This document shows, piece by piece, positions 10,501-21,712 of a stretch of DNA of 35,072 bases. This DNA comes from Gracilaria caudata (lineage: Eukaryota > Rhodophyta > Florideophyceae > Gracilariales > Gracilariaceae). Below the pieces are notes generated by a model that made no database searches, was not told the origin of the DNA, and was given only the letters and a program-made list of their open reading frames with translations. A program made the position numbers and the translations under genes. The stretch's first letter is position 1; the number at the start of each line of letters is the position of its first letter. The DNA lies in NCBI GenBank assembly GCA_030374735.1, contig JASCIV010000171.1, forward strand, positions 1 to 35,072, given 5' to 3'.

Positions 10501-13127
10501 TTTTCCTTTGTGTGCGTGCGTGTGTGTGCAAAACAGGGGTCGTTTGAGAGGTTCTGGGAAGAAGGTTAGTACGATAGTATGCAGTCAGACACATCGTTAG
10601 GGCTTCAATACGTGCCCTGAGGACACGGATCAGCAGCACGATACCGAAGTAACTTATCGTCACTCGTCACTGTGTATGGCCTGATCCACTTCAGTGCGAC
10701 GATCGTTACACTTTCGAGATCCGAGTACTTGGTCCCTTTTGTTGATACCTTCGTCGTGTGAACTACGAAGGTATACGGTCGTTGTACATGCCAGAAAATA
10801 GCAGATTCAGCTTTACAGCATTGAAATGTTTTGAAACCCCAGCTCAACGGGCGGAACATGAGCAAGCGTTTTGGTCAACGATTTGAGCAAATATCCAGAT
10901 CTGGCACTATGAACAAGTACGAAGGTAAGTCTTCCTGAACTGCTCTATCAACGAAATGCACAAAATACATGTTTCGATGCCGTACAATATTTCCTTCCAC
11001 TGCAAACTTCCAATAGATCCGTTAACAGACCATCGTCTGTATCCAAGTGCACATGAACTGGTGTCGCTTAGAACTATGCAAGCTCACTTTGATGAGCCCA
11101 TCTCACCCTGAAAGCAAGAACCGTGTGATTTCTCAACGCTTCCAGCTCTCCTGAGAGGGGACGACGAGAAATATTTAGAGAGGATACTTCGTTTTCTAAA
11201 CCTGCCGGTTTAGCACAGTAACATCAGCAAAAAAGGCTAAAGAAGAAGGTGAAAACTGGGAATCTTTGCAAAACGTGCGTTTGAGCAACATCTAATGTTA
11301 TCGAACACGGCTGCGTTGAGAGCGGATTCATGAAAAGGGAGAATCTATCTCAAGATCAGTTCCCAGAACGAAAGAAAGGTAGCAACATTGATTCCAGTTT
11401 TTGCCCATGAACTTGTTCGAAAACCAATACGCTTGAAAGAAAAGGAATGAATGCTGCCATAGGAATGTGCGTAAATCTTCAGAAAAATAACTCGCATACC
11501 GAACTTGACAGCGTTTTTATATCACTTGCGAGGCTTCAGATAGTATCCATGAGACACATGCACGAAAGTGAAGAAGCTGGTATTCATCGTGAATACACTA
11601 CATCATTTATCCCGGAAAGATGATACTGAACGACAATAGATGTGAAGAAGTTTGAACGTAGATACAATTTGAGGGTTGGGGTGAAAAGGTGGATCTATGA
11701 ACAAATTTCGAAACTGTGTCAACCCTATTTCTGTGTGTATGGATGCGTTCTACGATGAGACTTCAGCAACTGAGCATATTTCATTATGAATATGGGAAGC
11801 TCTAGAGGAAAAGAAAAAGCTGGTTTTATCGCTTGCACCAAACGTTCTTGTACTCCCCATGTCAAAGAAAACCCGATTGGTTTGTAAACAACACTACCAG
11901 AATCTACGCCACGGCAGGGCGGAAGAAAGGGACCGCGGTGTGCACCCCCTAAAATGCTTCCTCAGGGAAGAAGAAGGAAGATCCCCGCACACTATTATCT
12001 CAGCGATATTCATTCCAATAAAAACTGTAAACGAGACGCAGATGATGCATGAAACATTAACTTTGATTAGCTTCTTCTCCCTCTCTAGAGATGTGATGAA
12101 GGAAGTTGAGAACAAACACAACAAAGGCGTACTTCCCCAAAAGAGGAACAGTTGTTGAAGGACCTCCCCTCGTCCTGCCCGCTTAGATAAAAGCTCCCTC
12201 CCCTAATGTCCTGCCCTGCTCCCCTTAGAGAAGGCCTTCGTGCCCCTCTGGAAGTGAACCTCCAAATGCCCTGCATGTCGGAGTAAAAGATCTGCACAGA
12301 CAATTCGAACGGAGAACATAAGCAGACACGATGAAAGACACTTAAAAGATTCTTAGATCTTCATATGCGACACAAAGGTAGTGGTAGTGCAGCTGGCAAC
12401 GTACATGAAAAAAAGAGAGGGAAAGATGAATGGCTGGAGACATGGACGGGAAGATGTTAGTGCATTCTGTTCCCTTTCATACCGTTTTAGAATGGAAGCG
12501 TGAGGCGACTCTCCGAGAATGCAAATACAATTTGTGAGGAATCGAGTACTGCACTAGAACATGGTAAGAGACAATTCACCTCGTATGTTTCTCGTCGAAT
12601 GATGGCGCTTTGGGACAGAAGCAGACAGTGAGAGGTTGCGCACACCGTGACATTCGCCATAAACGCACCATTTGGTTTGTTTGGCACGGAGCGTAGTGTG
12701 CTTGTGACGGGGCGGAAGCACCTTCTATATAGAGTGGGCTGTTTGTCACAAAAATGAATATAAGGCGACACCTTCACTGACAACAAAAAGTCCAGATTGC
12801 AGCTATCTGCTGAGACAAAAACGTGACGAATCAGCTCGGAATTCGTCGTTTAGAACTGTGGTGAAGGCGAACTAATAATCATGACAGTAGCAGTAATCAG
12901 GATATCTTTAGTCTCTCCCTTTCCCTCCCTCCCTCACGGAAACTGAAACAGACAGTACTAAAGCTGAACGAGATAGTATGATACCTGCACTATGGCTTTC
13001 TTTTCTATCGAATGAGAGGCCATAACTGTACGTTAGTGGTCGTAATGCGCTTCACTGCAGCTGGACTGACACCAAGTGAGTGCCGGACATGGTTGTTTGA
13101 ACAAGAGAGCATAAAAGTAGGTGATGC
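7582..13127. other. Long gene-poor stretch
   Basis: I find no gene I can support in these 5.5 kb. Several frames of 60-130 codons exist, but most of those checked start with TTG or GTG and match nothing. An ATG-started 99-codon frame at 11859-12158 has no promoter, homology or clear composition to support it. A GT-rich microsatellite sits at about 10508-10528. Hairpins and copies of the ACGAAGGTA motif lie at 10745-10774 and 10918-10927. A minus-strand fragment near 10605-10865 faintly resembles a retrotransposon integrase C-terminus. A C-rich patch lies at 12155-12250. Confidence 0.5.
10745..10774. repeat. Hairpin with ACGAAGGTA motif
   Basis: The arms ATACCTTCGT (10745-10754) and ACGAAGGTAT (10765-10774) are perfect reverse complements around a 10-base loop. 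The same core occurs again at 10918-10927 and several times at 34648-34690. This suggests a dispersed repeat or a recurrent binding site and not a simple transcription terminator. Confidence 0.5.
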
Positions 13128-13144
13128 GTGACGTTTTCCCACAG

Positions 13145-13152
13145 TATAAAAG
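13145..13152 (+). promoter_or_regulatory. TATA box of the orphan gene
   Basis: TATAAAAG lies 143 bases upstream of the ATG at 13288. The intervening CT-rich leader has no upstream ATG in a good context. Its placement and quality are the main reason for accepting the small gene downstream. Confidence 0.5.
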
Positions 13153-13287
13153 GGAGGGATTTCCACCCGTCAGGTCTTCAGCCTTTTCCGCCGCCCAAGC
13201 TGGACAAAGTATCTATCCCCCCAACCTTCTTCCTCACTCTTCACATTCTACTTATCACTTTTGTTTTGATCATCCGTCGAGTATACA

Positions 13288-13689
13288 ATGATCGGGATGG
13301 TTCTAAAACTAGGTCTTCTTTTGGTAGCAACTTCTTCAAGCTGCCTAAATAAGAGGCGCAAAAGTCGTTGCGAGCGTCTTACTCAAACAGTAGAAAATCT
13401 AAATGATGAAGTGACAAGGTTGTTGGACGCCAAAGCCCAAATGGAGAAGGAGCAGGAGAAAAAGAAGAGGATGTGGAAAATGCGAACCAGCCTTATCCAA
13501 CAAGAAGAAAGGGAAAGGCAGGAAGCATTGCTAGCGAAAAAAGAAAGGATGTGGCGTATGCGCCTGAGCCTCATCAAGCAAGAGGCTTGGGATATGCAGT
13601 ATGCTTTCTATACGCAAGGGGCATGGGACATGCAGTATGCAATGTACCCGCAAGCAGTCTGCGTAGATAATGATGGATATGCTGTGTAG
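13288..13689 (+). CDS. Small orphan protein with coiled coil and internal repeats
   Basis: This 133-residue protein resembles no family I know. Residues 1-20 (MIGMVLKLGLLLVATSSSC) are hydrophobic and could be a signal peptide or membrane anchor. A basic patch, NKRRKSRCER, follows. Next come heptads with Leu, Leu, Leu and Met spaced seven apart from about residue 31, which look like a leucine zipper. A long Glu/Lys-rich helix continues, carrying two copies of a (K/E)RMW(K/R)MR(T/L)SLI(Q/K)QE repeat. Two copies of AWDMQYA(F/M)Y close the protein. The basic-zipper layout recalls bZIP factors, but the required Asn-x7-Arg spacing is absent, so I do not call it one. The ATG and TATA box at 13145 support expression. 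No AATAAA is visible just downstream. The internal repeats suggest growth by duplication. Confidence 0.45.
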   Translation: MIGMVLKLGLLLVATSSSCLNKRRKSRCERLTQTVENLNDEVTRLLDAKAQMEKEQEKKKRMWKMRTSLIQQEERERQEALLAKKERMWRMRLSLIKQEAWDMQYAFYTQGAWDMQYAMYPQAVCVDNDGYAV

Positions 13690-16439
13690 CCTTTGGGTGT
13701 AATTAAATGTTCATTTTCATTATGATGTTGTCTTCAACGTTCTATGTATGGGAAGGAAAGCTTTCTTCACATACCATGGGATCGTGAGTACTTCCATGAT
13801 GCGCATGAAGAGAACGTTTCTCTTTTTAACAAATTCTATGCATGCCTAATCTCTCCCGAACGGTACAAGGTGTAAAGCAGTACTATTGGAGTGAGAGGGT
13901 GGCCTGGAACTAGAGAAAGGCAGAGGGTTTAGGAGTTGCAGAGAACAGAAGCCGTTATCCCGTAGCTTCGGTTGTTCATAGAGAAAATGATATCCAGTGA
14001 CCTCGGTTGAAAAAACAGAGCATGAGCCCGCCAGAACATGATCGGCACTGCGCAATCCGATGACTAGTAGCCGCTTTAAGATTGTTCTTTCTGCTTTCGT
14101 TGGAACACGAACATTAGGCAACATCGATCTGGACATGCATCTCTTGCACTGTTCGTTTTTGCTCACAAGTGGAGAGTTGCGGGTGGCGATAGTGGCGGCC
14201 GAGCCCGATTTTGTATTTGTACTTGAATCGTTTAGTTAACAACGTGCAGAGATAGCGCACGCGGGATTGTGTGGTGAAGGGAGCTGCGAGTGCGAGATGT
14301 ACGATCATACTGGAATCTTGTGTATGTGTTTGAACGTTCTAGTACGTGTAGTCGTTGTTGCTGATGTCATTTCTTGGCAAGAATTATGTTCCGTAACCGC
14401 TCTGGAGGATAGAAGGCCGTTGCAGCATGAGATGAACCAGACTTTGAGTAAGCTCACCTGGCACCCTTTGCGAGATTGATTTCTTTTTGTTTCAGACTGG
14501 TTGCAGTGGTCGAGAAGAAAGAGGCTTTGCAGATTCGAGAAGACAAACTACATGTGTGTCGATTACTGGAATGCGTGGAAGACGGAACAAGCAGAGTCTG
14601 GCACGCGCATCGAGTGCTTGTTGCGCGTTGTGCACGCTTTAATGCGCAACTGCTGTACTAAGCGAAGGCTCACTGACGATGAACTTGTAGGGGATGAAGA
14701 TGAGCGCTGAACAGCAGCACAGGACAGGCGGATCAAACTCAATTTCTTTGGCTTATGCCGTGCATTACAATATGACCTTCAGCGCAAATGTGAAAGGCAA
14801 GAGCGAGAATTGTTGTGTGTGTGGAGGAACTCGAAGCTGTGCGCAATTGAGTTTGTGCCCTTGTCTTAGATATGGTCCACGGAATGTGAATAATAAAGCA
14901 GGACTGAACAAGAAGGTGCAGAGGTCGTGAGTGGAGGTGTTTTGCATGTGTGAGGAGGATATACCGACGGCACAATATTGTTCAACCATTTCTTCGGATG
15001 GGACACAGATATGGAGCTTTTTCACGCAGTTCCTTTCCAATCGCGTCCACGTCGTCTCGTCAAGCTACCGGTTCCCGCCGATAAGTGCCTCTACTACACC
15101 TTCGTCGGTCTTCTATGACGCCGTCGCAAAGCTCGAGCATCTTGAGCGTGATACCATGTTTTGAATCGTGATGAAGACAGTGGCGTTCTAATATTCGTAA
15201 GCTAAGCGAGATGTGCACATCAACCGCGGCTATGAGCATTCCGCTATGACCCGTAAGAGTTTGTCAAGAAAGCACCAGAACCGCATCGGCCGCGGTTTTG
15301 CACGGTACAGATACGGTTCAGCTTTGCGCTGGTTATCTTTCTCGTGCCAAACGAACGCGATGATGTTCAACAACCATCAGGTGCATGGGTTTTCAAAAAT
15401 GAATAGAGCTCATCGCGAGGTGCTGCCCTCTCCCGGCGAGAGACTCCCGCTGATGCCGATCCGAATCGTCGCCGTCGATGCCATCACTCAGTCTATTAGC
15501 GTAAGACTCTGCACACTCGCTCTTTCGCGATAACACAACACTTATCTCACGACTTTCCCCCGTCCTTCAGCGCTTGCAAGTATCTGTGCGCGCATGTCAC
15601 TAGCGTAGGGGTACTGCTCCCGCTTCATAACCTGTGCGCGATTGGTCGTCAGTTGGGGCCCAGCAATTATGCGCCATTGATCTGGCTTGTGGTTCGGTGT
15701 TAGAGCGAGATCTCGTGTCACATATAATATTGCGGATGTAGGCAACGTTCTCATACTTGACGGAAACGGGATTGATTGCTACAATAGAGCTAGACTTGCC
15801 TTCGAACGCACTCCGTCTGTTACGTATGACATACTGCTGATTCGTCAAGAATGGGCACCCAAGCACTGAACTTCGCGACTTTTTAACACACAAACGTTCG
15901 ACTGTGCGCCACTGTACGGACGGAAGACAAGCCGCCAGCGCTGCTAAGAATCCTCAAATCCTCAATGCGGCCTAAACGAACCCCGCATTGCGTTCGCACG
16001 TAGTGGAGACGCGGCGTCTCTTTATGCAAGAAACACCATGTGGCATGCACCAACCTGCGCGCACTGCGCACGTTGTCGTCGCCATTGCGTATGTTCCGCC
16101 CATTCACTGTCAACTTGATTCCCTCGTGCGTCTCGCTCTGCTTCCATTGCACACCGTGTCGCGCACACACGCGCATGATCGCGGATGAAGGACCGAAAAC
16201 CACGGTGAACAGCCCCGCACATTGTGCCAGCGCCAGTGGAGAATTGCGTGCGCATCCACGACCGAACTAACGCTGCAATGGCATTCAGTACCAATGAGGA
16301 ATGTCCACACGACAGAGTTGCGCAGGTGTTAGGACGAACTGGATACGTCCTCGCTGGGAACGGCTCTCTATACGCACGCTTTTGCTCTTAACGCTTCTTA
16401 ATGTTATTCCTGCATAGGTACATCGTTCCCCAGGTTTTT
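13690..16439. other. Gene-poor stretch with decayed coding fragments
   Basis: No intact gene is supported. Between about 14500 and 16300 the plus strand has several coding-like pieces in shifting frames. One, at about 14990-15115, reads DMELFHAVPFQSRPRRLVKL then PVPADKCLYYTFVG. Another at 15687-15869 contains YNIADVGNVLILDGNGIDCY. These have plausible globular composition but end at stops and I cannot assign a family. A decayed DNA transposon is the likeliest explanation. The opposite strand is equally open, so direction is uncertain. Confidence 0.3.
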
Positions 16440-17332
16440 TCATTACCGAAAGTGAAGTGAATTTGGCATCTTTGCTATGGAAGAATTTACTTCATCGCAA
16501 TCTGAAGATTTTGTTAAGATGCAAACCTACAGACGTTTCTGGCAAACGCATCGGTAAGTCTAAAGATGAAAGCAGTGAAACCTGTGAAATGGAGGCTACA
16601 CGAGCTTTGGTACATTTTGAATCCGCGATTAAGCGAGAAGACAGCGCTAAGCAGAAGAAAAAAGGCAACCACGCGGAGAGAGAAAATAAGAGTCAGACAT
16701 CAGAAGTCTGTGAGTCTTGCGATGAAAAGAATTGAGACTTAGGAACTTGACGCTACACGCGCTGGTAAATTTTATATACTTGGTCAAGCGAGAAAACAAC
16801 ACCCATCGGAAGACACGATCACGGGAAAAAGGAAAAAAAGAGTCATGAGGAACACAGCAAACCGAAGAAGCGTCGTCGTATAAAGAGCTACAACTGTGGG
16901 AAGAAGGGGCATATGAAGAGAGATTGTTGGTTCTTGAAGAAGTGTGGATAATACTGAGTCTTTGAAGAGGGGAGCCAAGCTCGTGGTTCACGCAAGAATG
17001 GAGCAGGGCCAGTTTGTGCTCATATCCTCCTTCAAGGGAGTTTGGTGAAAAGAGGCTGTTCGGTTAGTGAAGAACTTTGTTTCAGACGGAAACAAATATC
17101 CCGGACGTTAACTGCTCTTCGATCCAGGGGAGCAAGGCAACTGAATGCTTAAACAAACAACTGCATGGTCTATCGAAAAATTTCTGGTCTGCAATTCTCT
17201 TGTTATTCTAGTAAAAATAAGCTTCCAGTGTCAAAAGGAAAGCTCTTCTGCTTACCCAAGGGTAGAACGCAAGTGCCTATTGTGAACCGGATAGAACTTG
17301 GCTGTCTACTAGTGTCCATTCGTCGATTTACC
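16440..17332 (+). mobile_element. Decayed Ty1/Copia-type retrotransposon fragment (Gag and possible integrase)
   Basis: A plus-strand frame of about 60 codons ending near 16950 carries a Lys/Arg-rich stretch and then the Gag zinc knuckle at 16886-16927. It reads SYNCGKKGHMKRDCWF and matches C-x2-C-x4-H-x4-C, except that the first Cys is Ser. A separate frame at 16457-16735 is Lys/Glu-rich and Gag-like. A segment of it seems partly duplicated, as ACACG(A/C)GCT sequences recur near 16600 and 16755. After stops, the frame at 17165-17300 reads VYRKISGLQFSCYSSKNKLP with RTQVPIVNRIEL, loosely like the pre-integrase region of Copia elements. Frames are broken throughout, and no LTRs were found. The element abuts the 3' end of the WW-tubby gene on the other strand. 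Confidence 0.45.
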
Positions 17333-18043
17333 TCATATCATCTGGCCCCAGGATCGAGCGCCAGCAAGCATCATACAAAGAACGAGCGCAGCATCAAGCC
17401 CCGCTTCTACTCGCGCATCATGATAAAAAACTGTTACCTCCCTCATGGATCCCAAATCTCGACCTGTGGCAATCTCCGTCATTTTGAGCTCTGTACTGAA
17501 TATATTGTTGATTCTCTCCACGTTTATGCATGGGTCCCCTCCAGAGTGCCAGCGATACCCATAAGCTTTTCGAGAAAGTATTCCCCCAACTCGTTCAAAA
17601 GAGAAGATTTGTTCTCGTGTTTCCACGTTCACAACATCTACTCCTGATCGGCCGCCGTATCGACTCGCTTCAAAGAGCAGCGCCCTCTCGTTGGTGTAAA
17701 CTGTCAGCTTCCGACGCCGATTGGGAAGTTCCATGGTGAACAATTCCCTGCGCGTATCGCTCTCAACCACTTTGAAACGAGGCGGATGTGGCCTCGATAG
17801 CAACTTGAACTGGCGGGCATGATCGGATACAAAACGCCCGACTTCATACGGTTCTTTGCGAGCACCTGAAGCATGCAAATTTGTTACTGTAAGCGAGGAT
17901 GACCCGAGAGTTTGAGACGGAGGTGAAAACGCGTTATGCGTGGGATGATGCCATTGCGAATGACCAGTTGCGGTGTCGACATAGTAAAAGCGACCGTCTG
18001 GAGTACGCAGCTCTAGCCAGTTTGGCGGAAGCGACGAGGACAT
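17333..18043 (-). CDS. WW domain plus tubby/LURP-one-like domain protein
   Basis: This is a 236-residue single-exon protein with ATG at 18043. Residues 5-34 form a WW domain. It begins LPPNW, has the central FYYVD strand, and the two signature Trp are W9 and W31 with P34 after them. Such domains bind proline-rich peptides. From about residue 62 to the end is a tubby C-terminal-like beta-barrel of the LURP-one/phospholipid-scramblase superfamily. It includes RFKVVESDTRRELFTMEL, LTVYTNERALLFEASRY and a hydrophobic closing helix, GLDAALVLCMML, that fills the barrel in this fold. Proteins of this superfamily sit at membranes and often bind phosphoinositides, but the precise role here is not known. 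Scramblases usually carry a proline-rich N-terminus, so a WW domain in that position is a notable swap. No transmembrane segment other than the C-terminal helix is evident. Confidence 0.75.
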   Translation of the reverse strand: MSSSLPPNWLELRTPDGRFYYVDTATGHSQWHHPTHNAFSPPSQTLGSSSLTVTNLHASGARKEPYEVGRFVSDHARQFKLLSRPHPPRFKVVESDTRRELFTMELPNRRRKLTVYTNERALLFEASRYGGRSGVDVVNVETREQIFSFERVGGILSRKAYGYRWHSGGDPCINVERINNIFSTELKMTEIATGRDLGSMREVTVFYHDARVEAGLDAALVLCMMLAGARSWGQMI

Positions 18044-19057
18044 TGGAGCAACCGAAAGTTGTCACAAGACGCCAACAGTCTCCTCAGCAGGTGATGTGTT
18101 CAACATGGACCGACCAAAGCCCTTTAAGTGTGTTCAATCTCATGGTGAAACCGAGAAGAGGGGAACTGTAGCCATGCTGGTTGAGATAAAAGGTCGATAA
18201 GAGCTTCTTTTCGCCTTGTATTGTTGTATTATACAACTTGTATAGCGCTTAAGCCCATACGTTTTCTGGGACGCATCGTTTTCGATCGAGACCAAATCTG
18301 GCCTTCTACGGCATGATGGAGGGGAGGGGTTCAGTCTCTCACGCAAAGAAACTTTTATTTCCTGCCTAGGAACAAATCAGAGGGGCAAACAATTGGAAAT
18401 CGCGCAATAGGAGTTTGCAAGAAGTGGAGTTTGGCCCCCAGCCATGGTGCACACCAGAAACCGTATTCACTCAAGCAGATGCTCTGCGTGGAGTGACGTG
18501 GGACTATGACGTCAATGCGCCACAAGTCTGCTTCCCGCTTCCACCATCCCTGGAGAACGTCATCTTCAATCGCTGTACGTCTGGATTCTCGCGTTGCACA
18601 CATCCAGAACGAGCGTGAGCAGATACCTTTGGTACCCGTATCATGATCATGATGATACCGTTGTGGCATGCGCAGTACTAGCGAATCCACCCCAAGTCAT
18701 AGAGGTTTCGGGTGCTTTCGGTTTGTCCCGGAAAACGAGCTGAAAAAGGATATCATGGATAACATCGTACATCATTGCCCGGCACAGAAGGCAGGTGGAG
18801 GTGGAACGGCAGCGTACAATGTGATCACGTTCTGGCGCGATTCATTATACGGACTGCATAGAATTTTGGCGCCAATTTTCCTGAACAGAAACAGTGCAGG
18901 GAACGAGGGTTTCCCTGTCCACAACGCAGCTGCTACTAGTAAACGTTGAACTGCCAGCATTCAGGTTTCTATGCGTTTCGTGCGTCAATCCTTCCATTCG
19001 CGCGTAGGGTTCAAAAATCTTTCTGTTGCGACGTGCTGCGATTTTGTTCCGTAGCCG
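18044..19057. other. Divergent intergenic region between WW-tubby and MCM9 genes
   Basis: About 1 kb separates the two divergent starts. I see no gene; a minus-strand frame at 18355-18690 begins with GTG and has no recognisable features. The interval holds a TGACGTCA octamer at 18507-18514 and an E2F-type palindrome at 18864-18875 close to MCM9. No TATA box is visible for either gene. Confidence 0.5.
18864..18875 (+). promoter_or_regulatory. E2F-type palindrome upstream of MCM9
   Basis: TTTTGGCGCCAA contains a perfect TTGGCGCCAA palindrome and matches the E2F/DP consensus TTTSSCGC on both strands. It lies 183 bases before the MCM9 ATG. In animals, plants and algae, MCM genes are standard E2F targets switched on at the G1-to-S transition. 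A weaker GGCGCG site lies some 35 bases upstream. The site is seen; its use is inferred. Confidence 0.5.
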
Positions 19058-21094
19058 ATGAGCGAAATCACGAATGGTAACACGAGTACTGGTACCCAAC
19101 CTGACTACACACAGGAGTTTGAAGAATACATACGTCGAGAATGCCTTCCTCGAGTAACTGAAATCGCCGAGGCTGCTGATGACGACGAAGGGCACTATGG
19201 ATTGGAGATTGATCTCATGTCTGTAGGCCATTCAGCTCCGCATATTGTCACCGCTATTCTCAACGACCCGTATGGTGTACTTCCTCAGCTAGAAAATGCA
19301 ATTCGAAACGTTCAGGCTTCTATAAGGAGCAAAAAGAAACATGTACACGCAAGAATATGCCATCTACCAGCCACACCGCAAACCGTAAAGACTAGCATTA
19401 GTGCATTGCGAACCCGCGATCTTCACAAGCTTATATCCATACTTGGGACTGTTACAAGAACTGGAAGCGTTATTCTACGAGAGGAAGAGCGAGAGTACGT
19501 GTGTACAAGATGCAAGCACACATTCATGGTGGCTGGGGACATCACACAAAGAGGTATGATTGAAGTTCCATTGCGGTGTCCGAAGCCAGGTGAGAAGCAG
19601 TGCTATGGCACTAATTTTACTCCTAAGCAAGACATCGTACCTATATGTCAGGAGTACCAAGAGATCAAGATACAAGAGAAGGTTCAGCATTTGGAGGTTG
19701 GTTCCATACCCCGCTCTCTCATGGTTATTCTTACAAACGACATTGTCGATACGGTAAAACCTGGTGACGATGTGGTTATGACAGGTGTATTGCATCGACG
19801 ATGGAACAGAAACCTGTCACAAGGTTCCAGAGTCGACGTAGAGCTTATGCTGGTTGCGTTCCATGTAGCGTCTAATAACGATCACAAATCGTTTCTCCAT
19901 GTTTCAGACGAATCAAGGCAGCTGTTTGCCGCACACTGGGCGTGTACGAGTCCGAGACAGCAGCTTGAGGCTCGCAATGTCATCATCAAATCCATCTGTC
20001 CTCAGATATATGGCATGTATCTCGTGAAGCTAATTGTCGCCATGACTTTAACTGGAGGCGTTTCCTACACAGATCCATCTGGAACTCGCATTCGTGGCGA
20101 GTCTCACCTGTTGATGGTTGGAGACCCTGGCACTGCGAAATCACAGATTTTGCGATACGCCGCTAAAGTATCTCCGCGCTCGGTTCTAACCACGGGAATT
20201 GGTACTACGTCTGCGGGGCTCACAGTTACAGCTGTGCGGGAACCGGGGACTGGGGAATGGATGTTGGACGCAGGGGCGCTCGTGCTTGCCGATGCTGGTG
20301 TTTGTTGTATCGATGAATTTGACGGAATAAAGCAGCACGATCGTGGGGCTATTCATGAAGCAATGGAGCAGCAAACGCTGTCGGTTGCGAAAGCAGGTCT
20401 GGTCTGTACCCTAGACACGCGAGCTACTGTGATAGCAGCTGTAAATCCGAAAGGGGGTCGGATAAGCACAGAGATTGGCGTTTCTGAGGCAGAGAATGGT
20501 GATGAAGACCGGGAAAAACTGCCAATAACTGTGGGCATTGCATCTCCGCTTCTGAGCCGCTTCGATGTGGTGTTGACTCTGTTGGATCAGAGGAATGAAG
20601 ACTGGGATAGAGAGCTTTCGGGGTTCATTTTGAATGGATATAAAACTGATACGGTTGTTAATGACAGCTTGTGGTCAACTGACAGACTTCGTCAGTATTT
20701 TTATTTCATCAAGAATAACTTGAAGCCACGTCTGTCACGGCAATGTCAGCGAATTCTATCAACGTACTACACTCTGGAAAGGGGTTCTTCGAGAAGGAAT
20801 GCGGCGAGAACAACAGTGCGTTTGCTGGAAGCCCTAGTACGACTCGCGCAGGCGCATGCACGGCTGATGTTCCGGGAGACGGCGACACCATTAGATGCAG
20901 TGTTTGCAATCGCAGCAGTGGAAGCTTCGTCCGCCACGCAGGAGGTAGTGGGCGGGATGGGGGCGCTTCATGGTCAGTTCCCGGAGAATCCACTTCGTGA
21001 GTTCGAAGAGTACTGCCGATCCCTGTTGTGCAGATTAGGGCTAGACGATGAGGAAATCGATTTCTATTACAGCGACGCTCCAGTAGAGCCTTGA
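19058..21094 (+). CDS. MCM9: MCM9 family DNA helicase
   Basis: This is a 678-residue AAA+ helicase of the MCM family. The N-terminal OB region carries a four-Cys zinc site (C149, C152, C174, C182). The ATPase core has Walker A GDPGTAKS at 355-362, Walker B CCIDEF at 416-421, sensor-1 NPKG at 463-466 and the arginine-finger SRFD at 500-503. The choice of MCM9 over MCM2-8 rests on GVSYTDPSGTRIRGESHLL, TLSVAKAGLVC and especially LDQRNEDWDRELSGFIL, the NExWDR signature of MCM9. With MCM8 it forms a hexamer in the nucleus for homologous recombination and mismatch repair, outside the replicative MCM2-7 ring. It ends soon after the ATPase-associated winged helix, so it lacks the long C-terminal tail of vertebrate MCM9 and is about the length of plant forms. 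ATG 19058 gives a short, natural N-terminus. An E2F-like site upstream suggests S-phase expression. Confidence 0.87.
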   Translation: MSEITNGNTSTGTQPDYTQEFEEYIRRECLPRVTEIAEAADDDEGHYGLEIDLMSVGHSAPHIVTAILNDPYGVLPQLENAIRNVQASIRSKKKHVHARICHLPATPQTVKTSISALRTRDLHKLISILGTVTRTGSVILREEEREYVCTRCKHTFMVAGDITQRGMIEVPLRCPKPGEKQCYGTNFTPKQDIVPICQEYQEIKIQEKVQHLEVGSIPRSLMVILTNDIVDTVKPGDDVVMTGVLHRRWNRNLSQGSRVDVELMLVAFHVASNNDHKSFLHVSDESRQLFAAHWACTSPRQQLEARNVIIKSICPQIYGMYLVKLIVAMTLTGGVSYTDPSGTRIRGESHLLMVGDPGTAKSQILRYAAKVSPRSVLTTGIGTTSAGLTVTAVREPGTGEWMLDAGALVLADAGVCCIDEFDGIKQHDRGAIHEAMEQQTLSVAKAGLVCTLDTRATVIAAVNPKGGRISTEIGVSEAENGDEDREKLPITVGIASPLLSRFDVVLTLLDQRNEDWDRELSGFILNGYKTDTVVNDSLWSTDRLRQYFYFIKNNLKPRLSRQCQRILSTYYTLERGSSRRNAARTTVRLLEALVRLAQAHARLMFRETATPLDAVFAIAAVEASSATQEVVGGMGALHGQFPENPLREFEEYCRSLLCRLGLDDEEIDFYYSDAPVEP

Positions 21095-21712
21095 GCAGTG
21101 AATGATAGGGAGCCCGATAACAACAAGCCTTAGGAGCGTGCGTGCTGAAGGGCAACTTTGTGACAGAGCTTGTCTTTCGTTTCTGACGTCACAAACAAAG
21201 CCGTCTATCTTAGCGCATGTTGTGGGGGATTCGCAACTGCATGGAAGGGCAGGACATCGACACGGTGCATGACGAGAGTAGGACGGATCAATGCGCCGTG
21301 CTTACAGAACGCCTGACAGCCGTGCCGTTAACGACGCGATTGCGAAAGGGAGCGATGGCGCGCGCGTTTTGAAATCGTCCACTCGACGTCGTCCACAGGG
21401 GAAGGCCGGGTGTATGTGAAGGTTAAAATAGCCGCAACAAGGGTTGGTTCGGCGTAGGTTCGATACCTTATATCCATCAACAGTCGCATACTGCCCGCAA
21501 GCGAACCATTCATCAACGAACTTGAGAGTAATTTCATTGCATTTCATTCCGCTGTGCTCTTGCCATTCTTAATCCTGGTCTTCCTCGACGCGTTGCCGTT
21601 CGTCACTGTCCAACACCTCAACCCGTATCACGCTCAGCGCATCTGCCTCGGTACCACATTCAGCGTCAGCAGTCACAGGACCTCATCTGTTTCAGCCCCA
21701 GCTCCTCATTTC
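21095..21712. other. Intergenic region between MCM9 and PRP43 genes
   Basis: About 620 bases lie between tandem genes. There is no gene I can support; minus-strand frames at 21302-21547 look like shadows of composition. A TGACGTCA octamer sits at 21184-21191. The stretch just before 21713 is open in the helicase frame back to a GTG at 21554, but its 53 residues are hydrophobic and unlike the family, so I treat it as 5' leader. No TATA box or AATAAA was found. Confidence 0.5.
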